This document shows positions 7,106-14,811 of a DNA stretch of 40,492 nt, one piece after another. How positions within the stretch are numbered: position 1 is the first letter of the stretch; each line of letters opens with the position of its first letter. Below the pieces are notes generated by a model, which saw nothing but the letters and a program-made list of their open reading frames with translations, searched no databases and was not told the DNA's origin. The position numbers and the translations under genes are program-made. The stretch is taken from contig JAGNRZ010000007.1 of the NCBI GenBank assembly GCA_017988335.1, forward strand, positions 1-40,492, read 5' to 3'. This DNA comes from Ferruginibacter sp. Lineage in GTDB: Bacteria; Bacteroidota; Bacteroidia; Chitinophagales; Chitinophagaceae.

Positions 7106-10100
7106 TTACAGCACCACATTCACCATTTTATTTTTTACAAAAATTATTTTTTTAGGCGGCTTGCCTTCTAACCATTTTTGTACTATTTCGTTTTGTAGTA
7201 CAATTTCTTCTACTTGCGGTTGTGTTAAATCTAACGCTAAAGAAATATTGGTACGCAATTTACCATTGATAGAAATAGGATAATCCTTACTACTCTCAAC
7301 CAACAATGCAGCATTGTACGTTGGATATTCAGCATCTAAAATAGAAGTAGTGTAACCCAACTGACTCCACAATTCCTCAGCAATATGTGGAGCATAAGGC
7401 ACTAATAAAATCAATAATTTTTCTAGCACTTCCTTTTTATGGCATTTAGCATCTGCCAGTTCGTTTACACAAATCATAAACGTACTTACAGCTGTGTTAA
7501 AGCTAAAGCGTTCTGTATCTTCTTCTATTTTTTTTATGGTACGATGTAGAATTTTTAATTCAGCATCACTTGCTTTTTCATCTGTCCATACTTTCTTTCC
7601 CTCATTCCCTGCCTTCGCTGAAGCTTCGGCAGGTGAATTAAACAACCTCCACAATTTTCTTAAAAAACGATGTACCCCTTCAATACCCTTTGTATCCCAA
7701 GGTTTGCTGGCTTCTACTGGGCCAAGGAACATTTCGTACATACGGAAAGTATCAGCACCGTATTTATCGCAAAGGTCGTTGGGGTTAACAGTGTTGTATT
7801 TAGATTTTGACATCTTTTCTGTTTCCACACCGCAGATATATTTGCCGTCTTCTAAAATAAATTCTGCATTTGCATATTCATCTCTCCATTTTTTAAAAGC
7901 ATCAATATCTAATTCAACTCCATCTACTATATTAACATCTACATGTAATTCAGATGTAGAAAGATTTGCCCAATTTGTAGGCTCCGCTCTATCTACACCA
8001 AAGAAATCATGCATAGCATTTTGAAATACATCAAACTCATTTTGATTTAGCGAATCTCTTTTATCATATAACCCTTTGCTTATAAAAATGTTTCTTCCGT
8101 TCACCCTATCTTTAATAGTATGACCTGTTTCATATTTATTAATCCTACACACAAACCTACTACTCCCCTGTATCATCCCCTGGTTCAACAACTTCTTAAA
8201 CGGTTCATCAAAACTAATATAACCAAGGTCGTATAACACTTTTGTCCACATACGGCTGTATAGCAAATGTCCTACCGCATGTTCTGTACCACCAACATAT
8301 AAATCTACTTGGTTCCAATAATCGCTTACGTTTTTATCACAAAAAGTAGTGGCGTTGTTTGGATCCATATAGCGTAAAAAATACCAACTGCTACCTGCAT
8401 AGCCGGGCATGGTGGAGGTTTCTCTTTTCACCTCACCCCTACCTCTCTCCAATGTAGAGGGGAAAGAAACCTCACCCCTAACCCCTCTCCCAAGGAGAGG
8501 GGAGTTAGTCTCTACACTTTCGCTAATTTCTTTTTTATTTAAGGTTTCTTCTATTTCTTTTAAAACAGTTTGTAGTGTATTGTTTACTTCATAGTTAGTA
8601 AAACGTAATAGGGTAAATCCATTTTCATTTAACCATATTTCTCTAGCAGCATCATATTTTTTTTGTTCAACTTCATCATGATAACCACCATCAATTTCTA
8701 CAATTAACTTTTTTTCCAAGCAAACAAAATCAGGTATGTATCCTGCTATAGGATGTTGCCTTCTAAATTTATACCCAGCAACATTTCTATTTCGCAATTC
8801 TTGCCACATAATATCTTCCTCTTCGGTAAGATTTTTTCTGTTTTCTTTTGCAAATGCAAGTGTTTTTATCCATTCATCTTTGGTACTGTTAATATAGCCG
8901 TATGAATCTTGCGTTTGCATTCCCCTCTCCTTTGGAGAGGGGTTAGGGGTGAGGTCAACCCATTCAACAATATTCGCCAAAGGTCCTTGTCCTTCTGGCC
9001 CTGGTCCATATTTTTCTACATAAGGCAATTGCAAAGGCAATTCATTTTTATCTAATGCCACAACCGTTCCCTCTTTCCATTGTATAGGAAAAGGCTCACC
9101 CCAATAACGTTGGCGGCTAAAGCCAGCATCTCTCATTCTGTAATTTACCTTGCGTTTACCAATGCCCTTTTCTACCAATTTATCAATCACAATTTTCATC
9201 GCCTCCTTCATGAGCACACCATTTAAAAAATCGCTATTTTCTAAAGTAGCTTCTTTGGTAGGGTTAGCTTCTTCACCCGTAAAATGTGTACCAATAATAT
9301 TGGTGATGGGTATATTAAAATGTTTGGCAAAAGCAAAATCTCTCTCATCGCCGCAAGGCACCGCCATTATTGCGCCAGTGCCATAGCCAGCCAATACATA
9401 CTCACTTATCCAAATAGGTATTTGCCTACCGTTAAAAGGGTTAATAGCATAAGCCCCAGTAAAACAACCCGTAATTTTTTTCTCCGCCATTCTATCTACA
9501 TCGCTACGGCTTTTTACATAAGCGATGTATTCCTCCACTGCAGTTTTTTGTTCTGCACTGGCAATAGAAGTTACAATGTCTAACTCTGGTGCCACCACCA
9601 TAAAGTCAACACCAAAAATGGTATCTGGTCGGGTAGTATATACAGTTATGGACGACTGACCACTGACTTCCGACGATGAACTTTGCACTTCAGTTGTCGG
9701 TTGTCCATTGTCTATTGTCTTTATAAAAAATTGTATTTCAGCTCCTTCACTTTTACCAATCCAATTGCGTTGCATATCTTTCATGCTATCGCTAAAATCC
9801 ACTGTTTCTAGGCCTTCTAGCAATCTATCTGCATAAGCTGTAATACGCAAATACCATTGCCTCATTTTCTTTTTTACTACAGGGTGGCCGCCACGTTCAC
9901 TTACACCGTTTACTACTTCGTCATTAGCTAAAACTGTACCCAATGCTTCACACCAGTTTACTTCGCCAAATTTGCTAAAAGCAAGGCGGCGTTGCATCAA
10001 CCATTCTTCTTTTTCGGCAGTAGTAAAATTATTCCATTGCTCAGCCGTAAACTTGCTACAGCCTTTTGTTTCATATTTTTTTACAAGCTCACTTATTGGC

Positions 10101-10564
10101 AATGCTTTTTTGCAAGTGTTACAGAAATAGCTATTAAATAATTCTAAAAAAATCCATTGCGTCCATTTGTAATAATTAGGGTCGCTGGTTTGTACTTCTC
10201 TTTCCCAATCGTAACAAAACCCAATTTTATCTAACTGGCTTTTAAAGGTTGCAATATTTTTTTCGGTAGTTACTTTAGGATGTTGCCCAGTTTCAATAGC
10301 ATACTGTTCTGCAGGCAAACCAAAACTATCAAAACCCATAGGATGCAATACGTTAAACCCTTTCAAGCGTTTGTACCTACTATAAATATCGCTAGCTATA
10401 TAACCCAAAGGATGCCCAACATGTAAGCCTGCACCACTTGGGTACGGAAACATATCCAGCACATAATACTTTGGCTTATCAAATTTGTTTTCAACTTTAT
10501 AAACATTATCGGCTTTCCACTTTTCTTGCCACTTTTTTTCAATATCGTTAAACTTATATTCCAT
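7106..10564 (-). CDS. leuS: Leucyl-tRNA synthetase carrying an internal DUF559 nuclease domain
   Basis: A class I synthetase that charges tRNA-Leu. At 1152 residues it is roughly 200 longer than the 920-950 I expect for Bacteroidota. Visible parts are the HIGH-type motif HVGH (48-51), the CP1 editing domain from about 245 to 430 (TTRPDT at 310-315, GTGAIMAVPCGDERD near 395-409), and SSWYFLRYMDP (725-734). The KMSKS loop is at 917-921, followed by the anticodon-binding helices. The reading frame is unbroken. Three stretches look foreign: residues about 285-306, about 538-713 (a complete DUF559 endonuclease domain) and about 977-989. Each coincides with repeat-like DNA. All catalytic signatures are intact and no second leuS is in the window, so the enzyme is presumably active. 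Repeat copy C lies just upstream of the start. Confidence 0.95.
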   Translation of the reverse strand: MEYKFNDIEKKWQEKWKADNVYKVENKFDKPKYYVLDMFPYPSGAGLHVGHPLGYIASDIYSRYKRLKGFNVLHPMGFDSFGLPAEQYAIETGQHPKVTTEKNIATFKSQLDKIGFCYDWEREVQTSDPNYYKWTQWIFLELFNSYFCNTCKKALPISELVKKYETKGCSKFTAEQWNNFTTAEKEEWLMQRRLAFSKFGEVNWCEALGTVLANDEVVNGVSERGGHPVVKKKMRQWYLRITAYADRLLEGLETVDFSDSMKDMQRNWIGKSEGAEIQFFIKTIDNGQPTTEVQSSSSEVSGQSSITVYTTRPDTIFGVDFMVVAPELDIVTSIASAEQKTAVEEYIAYVKSRSDVDRMAEKKITGCFTGAYAINPFNGRQIPIWISEYVLAGYGTGAIMAVPCGDERDFAFAKHFNIPITNIIGTHFTGEEANPTKEATLENSDFLNGVLMKEAMKIVIDKLVEKGIGKRKVNYRMRDAGFSRQRYWGEPFPIQWKEGTVVALDKNELPLQLPYVEKYGPGPEGQGPLANIVEWVDLTPNPSPKERGMQTQDSYGYINSTKDEWIKTLAFAKENRKNLTEEEDIMWQELRNRNVAGYKFRRQHPIAGYIPDFVCLEKKLIVEIDGGYHDEVEQKKYDAAREIWLNENGFTLLRFTNYEVNNTLQTVLKEIEETLNKKEISESVETNSPLLGRGVRGEVSFPSTLERGRGEVKRETSTMPGYAGSSWYFLRYMDPNNATTFCDKNVSDYWNQVDLYVGGTEHAVGHLLYSRMWTKVLYDLGYISFDEPFKKLLNQGMIQGSSRFVCRINKYETGHTIKDRVNGRNIFISKGLYDKRDSLNQNEFDVFQNAMHDFFGVDRAEPTNWANLSTSELHVDVNIVDGVELDIDAFKKWRDEYANAEFILEDGKYICGVETEKMSKSKYNTVNPNDLCDKYGADTFRMYEMFLGPVEASKPWDTKGIEGVHRFLRKLWRLFNSPAEASAKAGNEGKKVWTDEKASDAELKILHRTIKKIEEDTERFSFNTAVSTFMICVNELADAKCHKKEVLEKLLILLVPYAPHIAEELWSQLGYTTSILDAEYPTYNAALLVESSKDYPISINGKLRTNISLALDLTQPQVEEIVLQNEIVQKWLEGKPPKKIIFVKNKMVNVVL
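7608..7633. repeat. Palindromic unit inserted in frame in leuS
   Basis: CCTGCC and GGCAGG flank a GAAGCTTC centre. It encodes PAEASAKAG (near residues 978-986) between LWRLFN and KKVWTDE, where I expect a shorter loop. Its layout resembles the intergenic palindrome at 10948-10972. Confidence 0.65.
8469..8503 (+). repeat. Inverted repeat bounding the DUF559 unit, copy 1
   Basis: The repeat has a C-rich lead (CCTCACCCCTAACC) followed by a small hairpin, CCCTCTCC against GGAGAGGG. It differs from the reverse complement of 8921-8955 at one base. A weaker direct copy sits next to it at 8430-8463. Confidence 0.9.
8921..8955 (-). repeat. Inverted repeat bounding the DUF559 unit, copy 2
   Basis: This is the mirror copy of 8469-8503, with the CCCCTCTCC / GGAGAGGGG hairpin and a TTAGGGGTGAGG arm. 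The distal end marks the point where LeuRS sequence (NIVEWVD) stops and repeat-encoded peptide starts. Confidence 0.9.
9647..9712 (-). repeat. Repeat-like insertion in the leuS editing-domain region
   Basis: Plus-strand DNA here is built of short units such as GACTGACCACTGAC and GTTGTCGGTTGTCC. It encodes a low-complexity Gly/Gln/Ser/Thr stretch, NGQPTTEVQSSSSEVSGQ, just before TVYTTRPDT. The LeuRS family normally has only a short turn there, so about 20 residues look added. Confidence 0.6.
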
Positions 10565-10570
10565 TTTCTA

Positions 10571-10664
10571 CTTTGCCTACGGCGTTTTTTATTTTTTTGT
10601 TACCAACATTTTTTCTTTACTCAATTTCAATGGCGTCGCACTCTTGTACTGCATCTCTTTATTC
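10571..10664 (-). repeat. Copy C of the GTACAAGAGTGCGACGCC repeat
   Basis: On the minus strand the order is the AATAAAGA lead-in, the 18-base core (10649 down to 10632), 24 variable bases, GTTGGTAAC (10607 down to 10599) and an A-rich tail. The tail ends 7 bases before the leuS start codon, in the same orientation as leuS, as copy A does before the Deg protease gene. Confidence 0.8.
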
Positions 10665-10689
10665 ATCTTTTATCGTAGCGTATATTTTA

Positions 10690-10756
10690 ACACAGATACT
10701 TCGACAAACTCAGTACACAGATTATTATCACAGATTTACACAGATTTCTCTGCGTA
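10690..10756. repeat. CACAGATT-type repeat block
   Basis: Four short units of CACAGAT or CACAGATT occur within about 65 bases, ending in CTCTGCG. Related blocks lie at 19042-19120 and 21585-21690, all between genes. Confidence 0.6.
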
Positions 10757-10759
10757 AAC

Positions 10760-10779
10760 CCTGTCTGCCGACAGGCAGG
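10760..10779. repeat. CCTGTCTGCC/GACAGGCAGG palindrome
   Basis: An approximately 10-bp hairpin stem with one wobble pair and one mismatch. It is of the same type as the palindrome inside the beta-lactamase signal peptide at 35253-35268. Confidence 0.65.
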
Positions 10780-10932
10780 TCTTTTATTTCTTTTCTCTGC
10801 GGTGAATAGCAAATGCTAAATAAAAGTTATAATCGTTGCTTATGGGCAACAATATATACACCAATAAAAATATCTTTGGCAAACAATCGTTTTTGAGAAA
10901 GGCGAAAATACAAAAAAGCGACTAAAAACCTT

Positions 10933-10940
10933 TAAATTTG
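10933..10940 (+). promoter_or_regulatory. Candidate -7 box for ftsX
   Basis: TAAATTTG is an exact TAnnTTTG match 70 bases upstream of ftsX. A transcript from it would carry the 10948-10972 palindrome in its leader. Confidence 0.4.
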
Positions 10941-10947
10941 TGCCTCA

Positions 10948-10972
10948 TCCGCCATAGCTTAGCATCGGCGGA
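10948..10972. repeat. TCCGCC...GGCGGA palindrome
   Basis: Six-base arms flank a TAGCTTAGCAT-like centre. The order of blocks (GCC, GA-GCT, AGC, GGC) parallels the palindrome inserted in leuS at 7608-7633, so the two may be one family. Confidence 0.6.
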
Positions 10973-11010
10973 CAAGTCTAGAAAAACAAAACCCATTAAC
11001 ATAAGCATAT

Positions 11011-11895
11011 ATGTCACAAACTGGAAGATTAGGAAGCAAAAGAGGTAAACCCACCTATTTATATTCAATAATTGGAGTAGCATTAGTACTTTTTTTATTT
11101 GGTCTTATGGGATGGCTGGTTATTGGTATTCAAAAAACAGGAGATTTAGCAAAAGAAAAACTAAAAATTAGGGCTAATATTTTTAGATCAGCTTCCCCAA
11201 AACAAATAGATAGCATTAAAAGATTTGTAACTAATATTGGATATGCTACTAATATTGAATACATAAGCAAAGAAAAAGCTGCAGATGAATACACAGAAAT
11301 GGAAAAAGATACCTCTTGGAGAAAATACCTAGATGGCTATATACCTTTTGAACCTAGTTTACGATTTAATGTAAAAGCTGATTACTTAAAAAAAGATAGT
11401 TTAAATAAATTAGACTCTACACTACGCTATAATTATGGAGAATATTTATCATCTATCGAATATCCTTTAGAAACAGTTGATAATATTAATAAATATGCTA
11501 AATGGACAATTTGGGTTCTTCTAGGTTTAATTATTATAGTCGGAGTAATAGTTATTATATCTATCGACACTACAATTAGATTGGCGATGTATAGCAACCG
11601 TTTCTTAATGAAAACTATGCAAATGGTAGGAGCTACAAGAGGATTTGTTTTAAAACCACTTTTATTACGTTCTATTTTAAATGGTTTAATTGCAGCTGTA
11701 TTGGCAATAATTGGAGTTATTGGTTTTGTGGGTGTAATCGAAAAATTTGTACCAGAGTTTGCTTTAGTACGTAATAATAACTATATGCTAATGTTATTTA
11801 GTTTAATTATTATTTTAGGTATAGCTATTTGTTTTTTAAGTACTTACCGTTCGGTACTTAAATACTTACGCATGAAATTGGATGATTTATATTAA
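11011..11895 (+). CDS. ftsX: Cell-division ABC transporter permease FtsX
   Basis: A 294-residue FtsX, the membrane half of the FtsEX complex, which controls peptidoglycan hydrolases at the septum. Membrane segments lie near residues 17-40, 165-187, 220-243 and 258-277. A periplasmic loop of about 120 residues lies between the first two, the normal FtsX plan. MVGATRGF (206-212) is the conserved cytoplasmic coupling segment. The ATPase ftsE is not in the window, as is common in Bacteroidota. The gene heads a co-directional cluster with a DUF3098 gene (22-base gap) and uppP. Confidence 0.92.
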   Translation: MSQTGRLGSKRGKPTYLYSIIGVALVLFLFGLMGWLVIGIQKTGDLAKEKLKIRANIFRSASPKQIDSIKRFVTNIGYATNIEYISKEKAADEYTEMEKDTSWRKYLDGYIPFEPSLRFNVKADYLKKDSLNKLDSTLRYNYGEYLSSIEYPLETVDNINKYAKWTIWVLLGLIIIVGVIVIISIDTTIRLAMYSNRFLMKTMQMVGATRGFVLKPLLLRSILNGLIAAVLAIIGVIGFVGVIEKFVPEFALVRNNNYMLMLFSLIIILGIAICFLSTYRSVLKYLRMKLDDLY

Positions 11896-11917
11896 TTTGC
11901 ACACCTAACTATATTTT

Positions 11918-12193
11918 ATGGCTACTATAAAAGAAACAGAAAAAAAAATAAGCAAAGTTGAAAATGCTAATAATACATTGTTTAACAAGCAAAACTATAT
12001 GTGGATGTTGGCTGGCTTAGTTATTATGGCTATTGGTTTTATATTAATGGCTGGTGGTAAAAGTGCCGACCCTAAAGTATTTGACGATAGTGATGTAAAT
12101 GGTTTTAGACGCATTACTTTAGCTCCATTGTTAATAGTAGGTGGTTTAATAGTAGAAATATTTGCTATTATGAAAAAGCCGAAGGATAATTAA
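11918..12193 (+). CDS. DUF3098 small membrane protein
   Basis: A 91-residue protein with two predicted membrane helices, near residues 30-47 (MWMLAGLVIMAIGFILMAGG) and 68-86, and a charged N-terminal tail. Between the helices is DPKVFDDSDVNGFRRITLAP, a conserved DUF3098 segment. Its position between ftsX and uppP is a recurring Bacteroidota arrangement, which suggests an envelope or division role; the function is not known. A terminator follows its stop codon. Confidence 0.8.
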   Translation: MATIKETEKKISKVENANNTLFNKQNYMWMLAGLVIMAIGFILMAGGKSADPKVFDDSDVNGFRRITLAPLLIVGGLIVEIFAIMKKPKDN

Positions 12194-12222
12194 TAGTTAA
12201 TAATTGATAATTAATAATATTT

Positions 12223-12247
12223 GCGGAGCTATGCCTCCGTTTTTTTA
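12223..12247 (+). terminator. Rho-independent terminator after the DUF3098 gene
   Basis: CGGAG and CTCCG form the stem, followed by eight T bases. It separates ftsX-DUF3098 transcription from uppP, at least in part. Confidence 0.8.
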
Positions 12248-12320
12248 TTGTTTTATATTGATAACAATTTTCTTTCTTATTTTGCGACAAAATCAAAGAT
12301 TAATAAATCAAACATCTTAA

Positions 12321-13118
12321 ATGACTTCCATTCAATCCATCATCATTGCCATAGTTGAAGGTTTAACAGAATTTTTGCCCATTTCTTCTACTGCACACAT
12401 GCGTATTACAGAAAATTTATTGGGTATAGCTAATGAAGATAAATTTACACAAGTATTTACCGTAGCTATTCAATTAGGTGCTATACTTTCGGTAGTGGTA
12501 TTATATTGGAAAAAGTTTTTCAATTTTAAGCGTTGGGATTTTTATGTAAAACTTATTATAGCTGTAATACCAGCTTTATTATTTGGCAAATTATTTGCCG
12601 ATAAAATAGACACTCTTTTAGAAAAGCCCATTTTTATAGCTTGCATAATGTTAGTTGGTGGTGTTTTCTTTTTATTTGTAGATAAAATTTTTAAAGATGG
12701 TTACATTAAAGATGAAAACGATGTTAATGCACTTACTGCATTAAAAATTGGCTTGTTTCAATGTTTAGCTATTTTGTTGCCGGGCTTAAGCCGCAGTGCT
12801 GCCACCATTATTGGCGGTATGAGTGTAAAGCTTACTCGTAATGCGGCGGCTGAGTTTTCTTTCTTTTTAGCTGTACCTACCATGCTTGCAGCTACTGTTT
12901 ACAAACTCTACAAATACTATAGCGACAATGGAGGCTTTACTAATAACGAAATAACACAACTAGCCATTGGAAATGTTGTTGCTTTTATTGTTGCTCTACT
13001 TGCAATAAAATTTTTTATCGGCTTTTTAAAAAAACATGGCTTTAAAGTTTGGGGCTGGTACAGAATTATTGTTGGCTGTATTTTATTGCTATTAATTTGG
13101 CAAGGTATAATAAAATAA
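12321..13118 (+). CDS. uppP: Undecaprenyl-diphosphatase
   Basis: A 265-residue integral membrane enzyme of the BacA/UppP family. It dephosphorylates undecaprenyl diphosphate to recycle the lipid carrier for cell-wall synthesis. Both signature motifs are present: [14 protein letters not shown] (residues 13-26) and [11 protein letters not shown] (153-163). About eight hydrophobic helices span the rest, at normal family length. The family also confers basal bacitracin tolerance. A terminator lies between it and the DUF3098 gene, so it probably has its own promoter, which I could not place. Confidence 0.94.
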   Translation: MTSIQSIIIAIVEGLTEFLPISSTAHMRITENLLGIANEDKFTQVFTVAIQLGAILSVVVLYWKKFFNFKRWDFYVKLIIAVIPALLFGKLFADKIDTLLEKPIFIACIMLVGGVFFLFVDKIFKDGYIKDENDVNALTALKIGLFQCLAILLPGLSRSAATIIGGMSVKLTRNAAAEFSFFLAVPTMLAATVYKLYKYYSDNGGFTNNEITQLAIGNVVAFIVALLAIKFFIGFLKKHGFKVWGWYRIIVGCILLLLIWQGIIK

Positions 13119-13144
13119 GAAATAGTAAAAGTTTTACTAACCGC

Positions 13145-13168
13145 CGTCAGGGCATAAAGCCGCTGATG
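13145..13168. repeat. Bulged hairpin between uppP and the transporter gene
   Basis: CGTCAGGGC pairs with GCCGCTGATG around an ATAAA loop, with one bulged base and one wobble pair. The T run nearby starts about 14 bases later, so it may be a weak uppP terminator or another repeat. Confidence 0.5.
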
Positions 13169-13200
13169 GGGTTCCTTGCAATTTTTTTCGGCAATCTCGG

Positions 13201-13230
13201 TTTTAATTATTAATTTTTCATTCTTAATTA
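13201..13230. repeat. AT-rich 30-base repeat upstream of the transporter gene
   Basis: This stretch is the reverse complement of 37305-37334, inside gldD, with one base different. It is partly self-complementary (TTAATTATTAA against TTAATTAA-type arms) and ends 8 bases before the transporter start. Confidence 0.75.
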
Positions 13231-13238
13231 AAACCACA

Positions 13239-14552
13239 ATGCAAACTGCACCAAAAAAAGTAATACATGGTTGGGCTATGTACGATTGGGCCAATAGTGT
13301 TTACAACCTTGTTATTACTTCTACTATTTTTCCAGCCTATTATGAGTATATAGCAAGAAATAATAAAGACACTAATGAAATTACTTTCTTAGGTAGAACA
13401 TACATCAATACTTCTTTATACAATTACGCCTTAGCTGCAGCTTTACTAATAGTTGCCGTAATGTTACCACTACTTACATCTATTGCAGATTACAGAGGTA
13501 CAAAAAAGCGTTTTATGAATTTCTTTTTTGTATTAGGTAGTTTAGCTTGTATGGGTTTGTATTTTTTTAAAGATGCTAGCACCTTAGGTTATGGCATTTT
13601 ATTTATGATGATTGCTTGTATTTGCTTTTGGAGTAGTTACGTTTTTAGCAATAGTTACTTGCCCGAAATTGCTGCACCACAAGATAGAGATAGAATAAGT
13701 GCTAGAGGCTTTGCTTATGGCTATGTAGGCAGTGTAATTTTACAAGTTATTTGTTTTGCAGTTGTAATGAAGTATGATTGGTTTGGAATTAGTAAAGATG
13801 ATGGCCCTAGAATTTCTTTTTTATTAGTAGGCTTATGGTGGATAATTTTTGGGTATTATTCTTTAGTAAGATTACCTAAGCCTTTGGCTGCAGGTGATAC
13901 ACCCTATCAAAGAAATGTGCTTACCGAAGGTTATTTAGAATTAGCCAAAGTATGGAAACAACTTAGAGCTTTGCCTGTAATTAAAAAATACTTAACCGCT
14001 TTTTTCTTTTACAATATGGGTGTGCAAACCGTAATGCTGGCTGCCACACTTTATGGCAAAAGCGAATTAGAAATACCTACGGAAAATTTAATTATTGCTA
14101 TTTTGTTAATACAATTAATAGCCATACCTGGTGCATTTGCAATTAGTAAACTATCAAGCAAAATTGGTAATATAAAAGCATTGATGGTTGTTGTGGCAAG
14201 TTGGGTATTACTTTGTATTGCTGCTTATTTTGCTCCTAAAGGCAATGTAATTGTTTTTTATGCATTAGGCACTGGTATTGGTTTTGTAATGGGTGGCATA
14301 CAAAGTTTAAGCCGCAGTACGTACAGTAAACTAATGCCGCAAACAAATGATACAGCATCTTTCTTTAGCTTTTACGATGTTACTGAGAAAGTAGCTGTAG
14401 TAATTGGTTTATTAGGCTTTGGTTATATTACAGAGTTGTTTAATGGCTCTCAACGTAATTCGGTATTAGCATTAGCCACTTTCTTTTTTATAGGGTTAAT
14501 ATGTTTGTACATAACATTAAAGGCTAGTAAGAAAGAGGGTGTAGAAATTTGA
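13239..14552 (+). CDS. UMF1-type major facilitator transporter
   Basis: A 437-residue membrane protein of the UMF1 (Atg22-like) branch of the major facilitator superfamily. It begins MQTAPKKVIHGWAMYDWANS, the family's typical start, and has about 12 hydrophobic helices. TYSKLMPQTNDTASFFSFYD is the conserved late segment. The ATG at 13239 is chosen because the longer frame from 13176 only adds residues encoded by the AT-rich repeat. The transported substrate is not known. It is not obviously coupled to the toxin-antitoxin genes that follow. Confidence 0.85.
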   Translation: MQTAPKKVIHGWAMYDWANSVYNLVITSTIFPAYYEYIARNNKDTNEITFLGRTYINTSLYNYALAAALLIVAVMLPLLTSIADYRGTKKRFMNFFFVLGSLACMGLYFFKDASTLGYGILFMMIACICFWSSYVFSNSYLPEIAAPQDRDRISARGFAYGYVGSVILQVICFAVVMKYDWFGISKDDGPRISFLLVGLWWIIFGYYSLVRLPKPLAAGDTPYQRNVLTEGYLELAKVWKQLRALPVIKKYLTAFFFYNMGVQTVMLAATLYGKSELEIPTENLIIAILLIQLIAIPGAFAISKLSSKIGNIKALMVVVASWVLLCIAAYFAPKGNVIVFYALGTGIGFVMGGIQSLSRSTYSKLMPQTNDTASFFSFYDVTEKVAVVIGLLGFGYITELFNGSQRNSVLALATFFFIGLICLYITLKASKKEGVEI

Positions 14553-14580
14553 TATTGATAATATTTTGTAACTTTAAAGT

Positions 14581-14811
14581 ATGGAAACAATAGTTGTAAA
14601 ACCAAAGAATAAAGAAGAATTGGATTTAGTATTTTCTATGCTAAAGAAAATGAATATTCGTTCTACTATTCAAAAAAAAGAAATTTTAGCTAAGAAAAAA
14701 GCTAAAGAAGAATTTTTAGATAGCTTGCCAAAACGTTTGAATGAAGTAAAACTTCACATGGAGGGCAAAATAAAATTGAAAGATGCTAGAAGTTTATTAA
14801 ATGAAATATAA
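14581..14811 (+). CDS. Antitoxin-like partner of a RelE-type toxin
   Basis: A 76-residue, lysine-rich, largely helical protein. It opens METIVVKPKNKEELDLVFSML, the common start of small Bacteroidota antitoxins paired with RelE/ParE toxins, in which a short N-terminal strand is followed by helices that wrap the toxin. Its stop codon overlaps the next start by 11 bases, indicating translational coupling. It would normally also repress its own promoter. Confidence 0.75.
   Translation: METIVVKPKNKEELDLVFSMLKKMNIRSTIQKKEILAKKKAKEEFLDSLPKRLNEVKLHMEGKIKLKDARSLLNEI

Larger units (their letters stand above)
8430..8955 (-). mobile_element. DUF559 endonuclease unit bounded by inverted hairpin repeats, in frame inside leuS
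   Basis: The unit encodes a DUF559 (Vsr/MutH-like, PD-(D/E)XK) nuclease domain at LeuRS residues about 565-672. Visible motifs are LTEEEDIMWQELRNR, GYKFRRQHPI, PDF with D612, VEIDGGYH with E623 and D625, and GFTLLRF, so the active-site set is complete. It is bounded by inverted 35-base repeats at 8469-8503 and 8921-8955 that match at 34 positions. A third, degenerate copy lies at 8430-8463. The repeats are translated as LTPNPSPKERG on one side and SPLLGRGVRGEV on the other. No intein splice residues are present at the edges, so the insert should remain in the protein. Its status as a mobile unit is inference. Confidence 0.7.
10565..11010. other. 446-base repeat-rich gap between leuS and ftsX
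   Basis: No convincing gene lies here. In order it holds repeat copy C, a block of CACAGATT-type repeats, two different palindromes and a candidate ftsX promoter. A 78-codon plus-strand frame at 10573-10809 runs across these repeats and has no protein-like character. Several repeat types stacked together suggest a tolerated landing zone between two divergent genes. Confidence 0.75.

Noticed and set aside
8409-8594. Plus-strand frame of 61 codons over the DUF559-bounding repeats
   Set aside because: It is antisense to leuS and its Pro/Ser/Leu-rich peptide is a by-product of the C-rich repeats.
8430-8955. Intein within LeuRS
   Set aside because: No Cys/Ser at the left junction, no His-Asn followed by Cys/Ser/Thr at the right, and no splicing blocks. 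The insert is a bare nuclease domain with repeat-encoded flanks.
10573-10809. 78-codon plus-strand frame in the leuS-ftsX gap
   Set aside because: It crosses repeat copy C, CACAGATT repeats and a palindrome and has no protein-like pattern.
13176-13238. Upstream extension of the UMF1 transporter
   Set aside because: The extra 21 residues are encoded by the AT-rich repeat; the family start MQTAPKKVIHGW lies at 13239.
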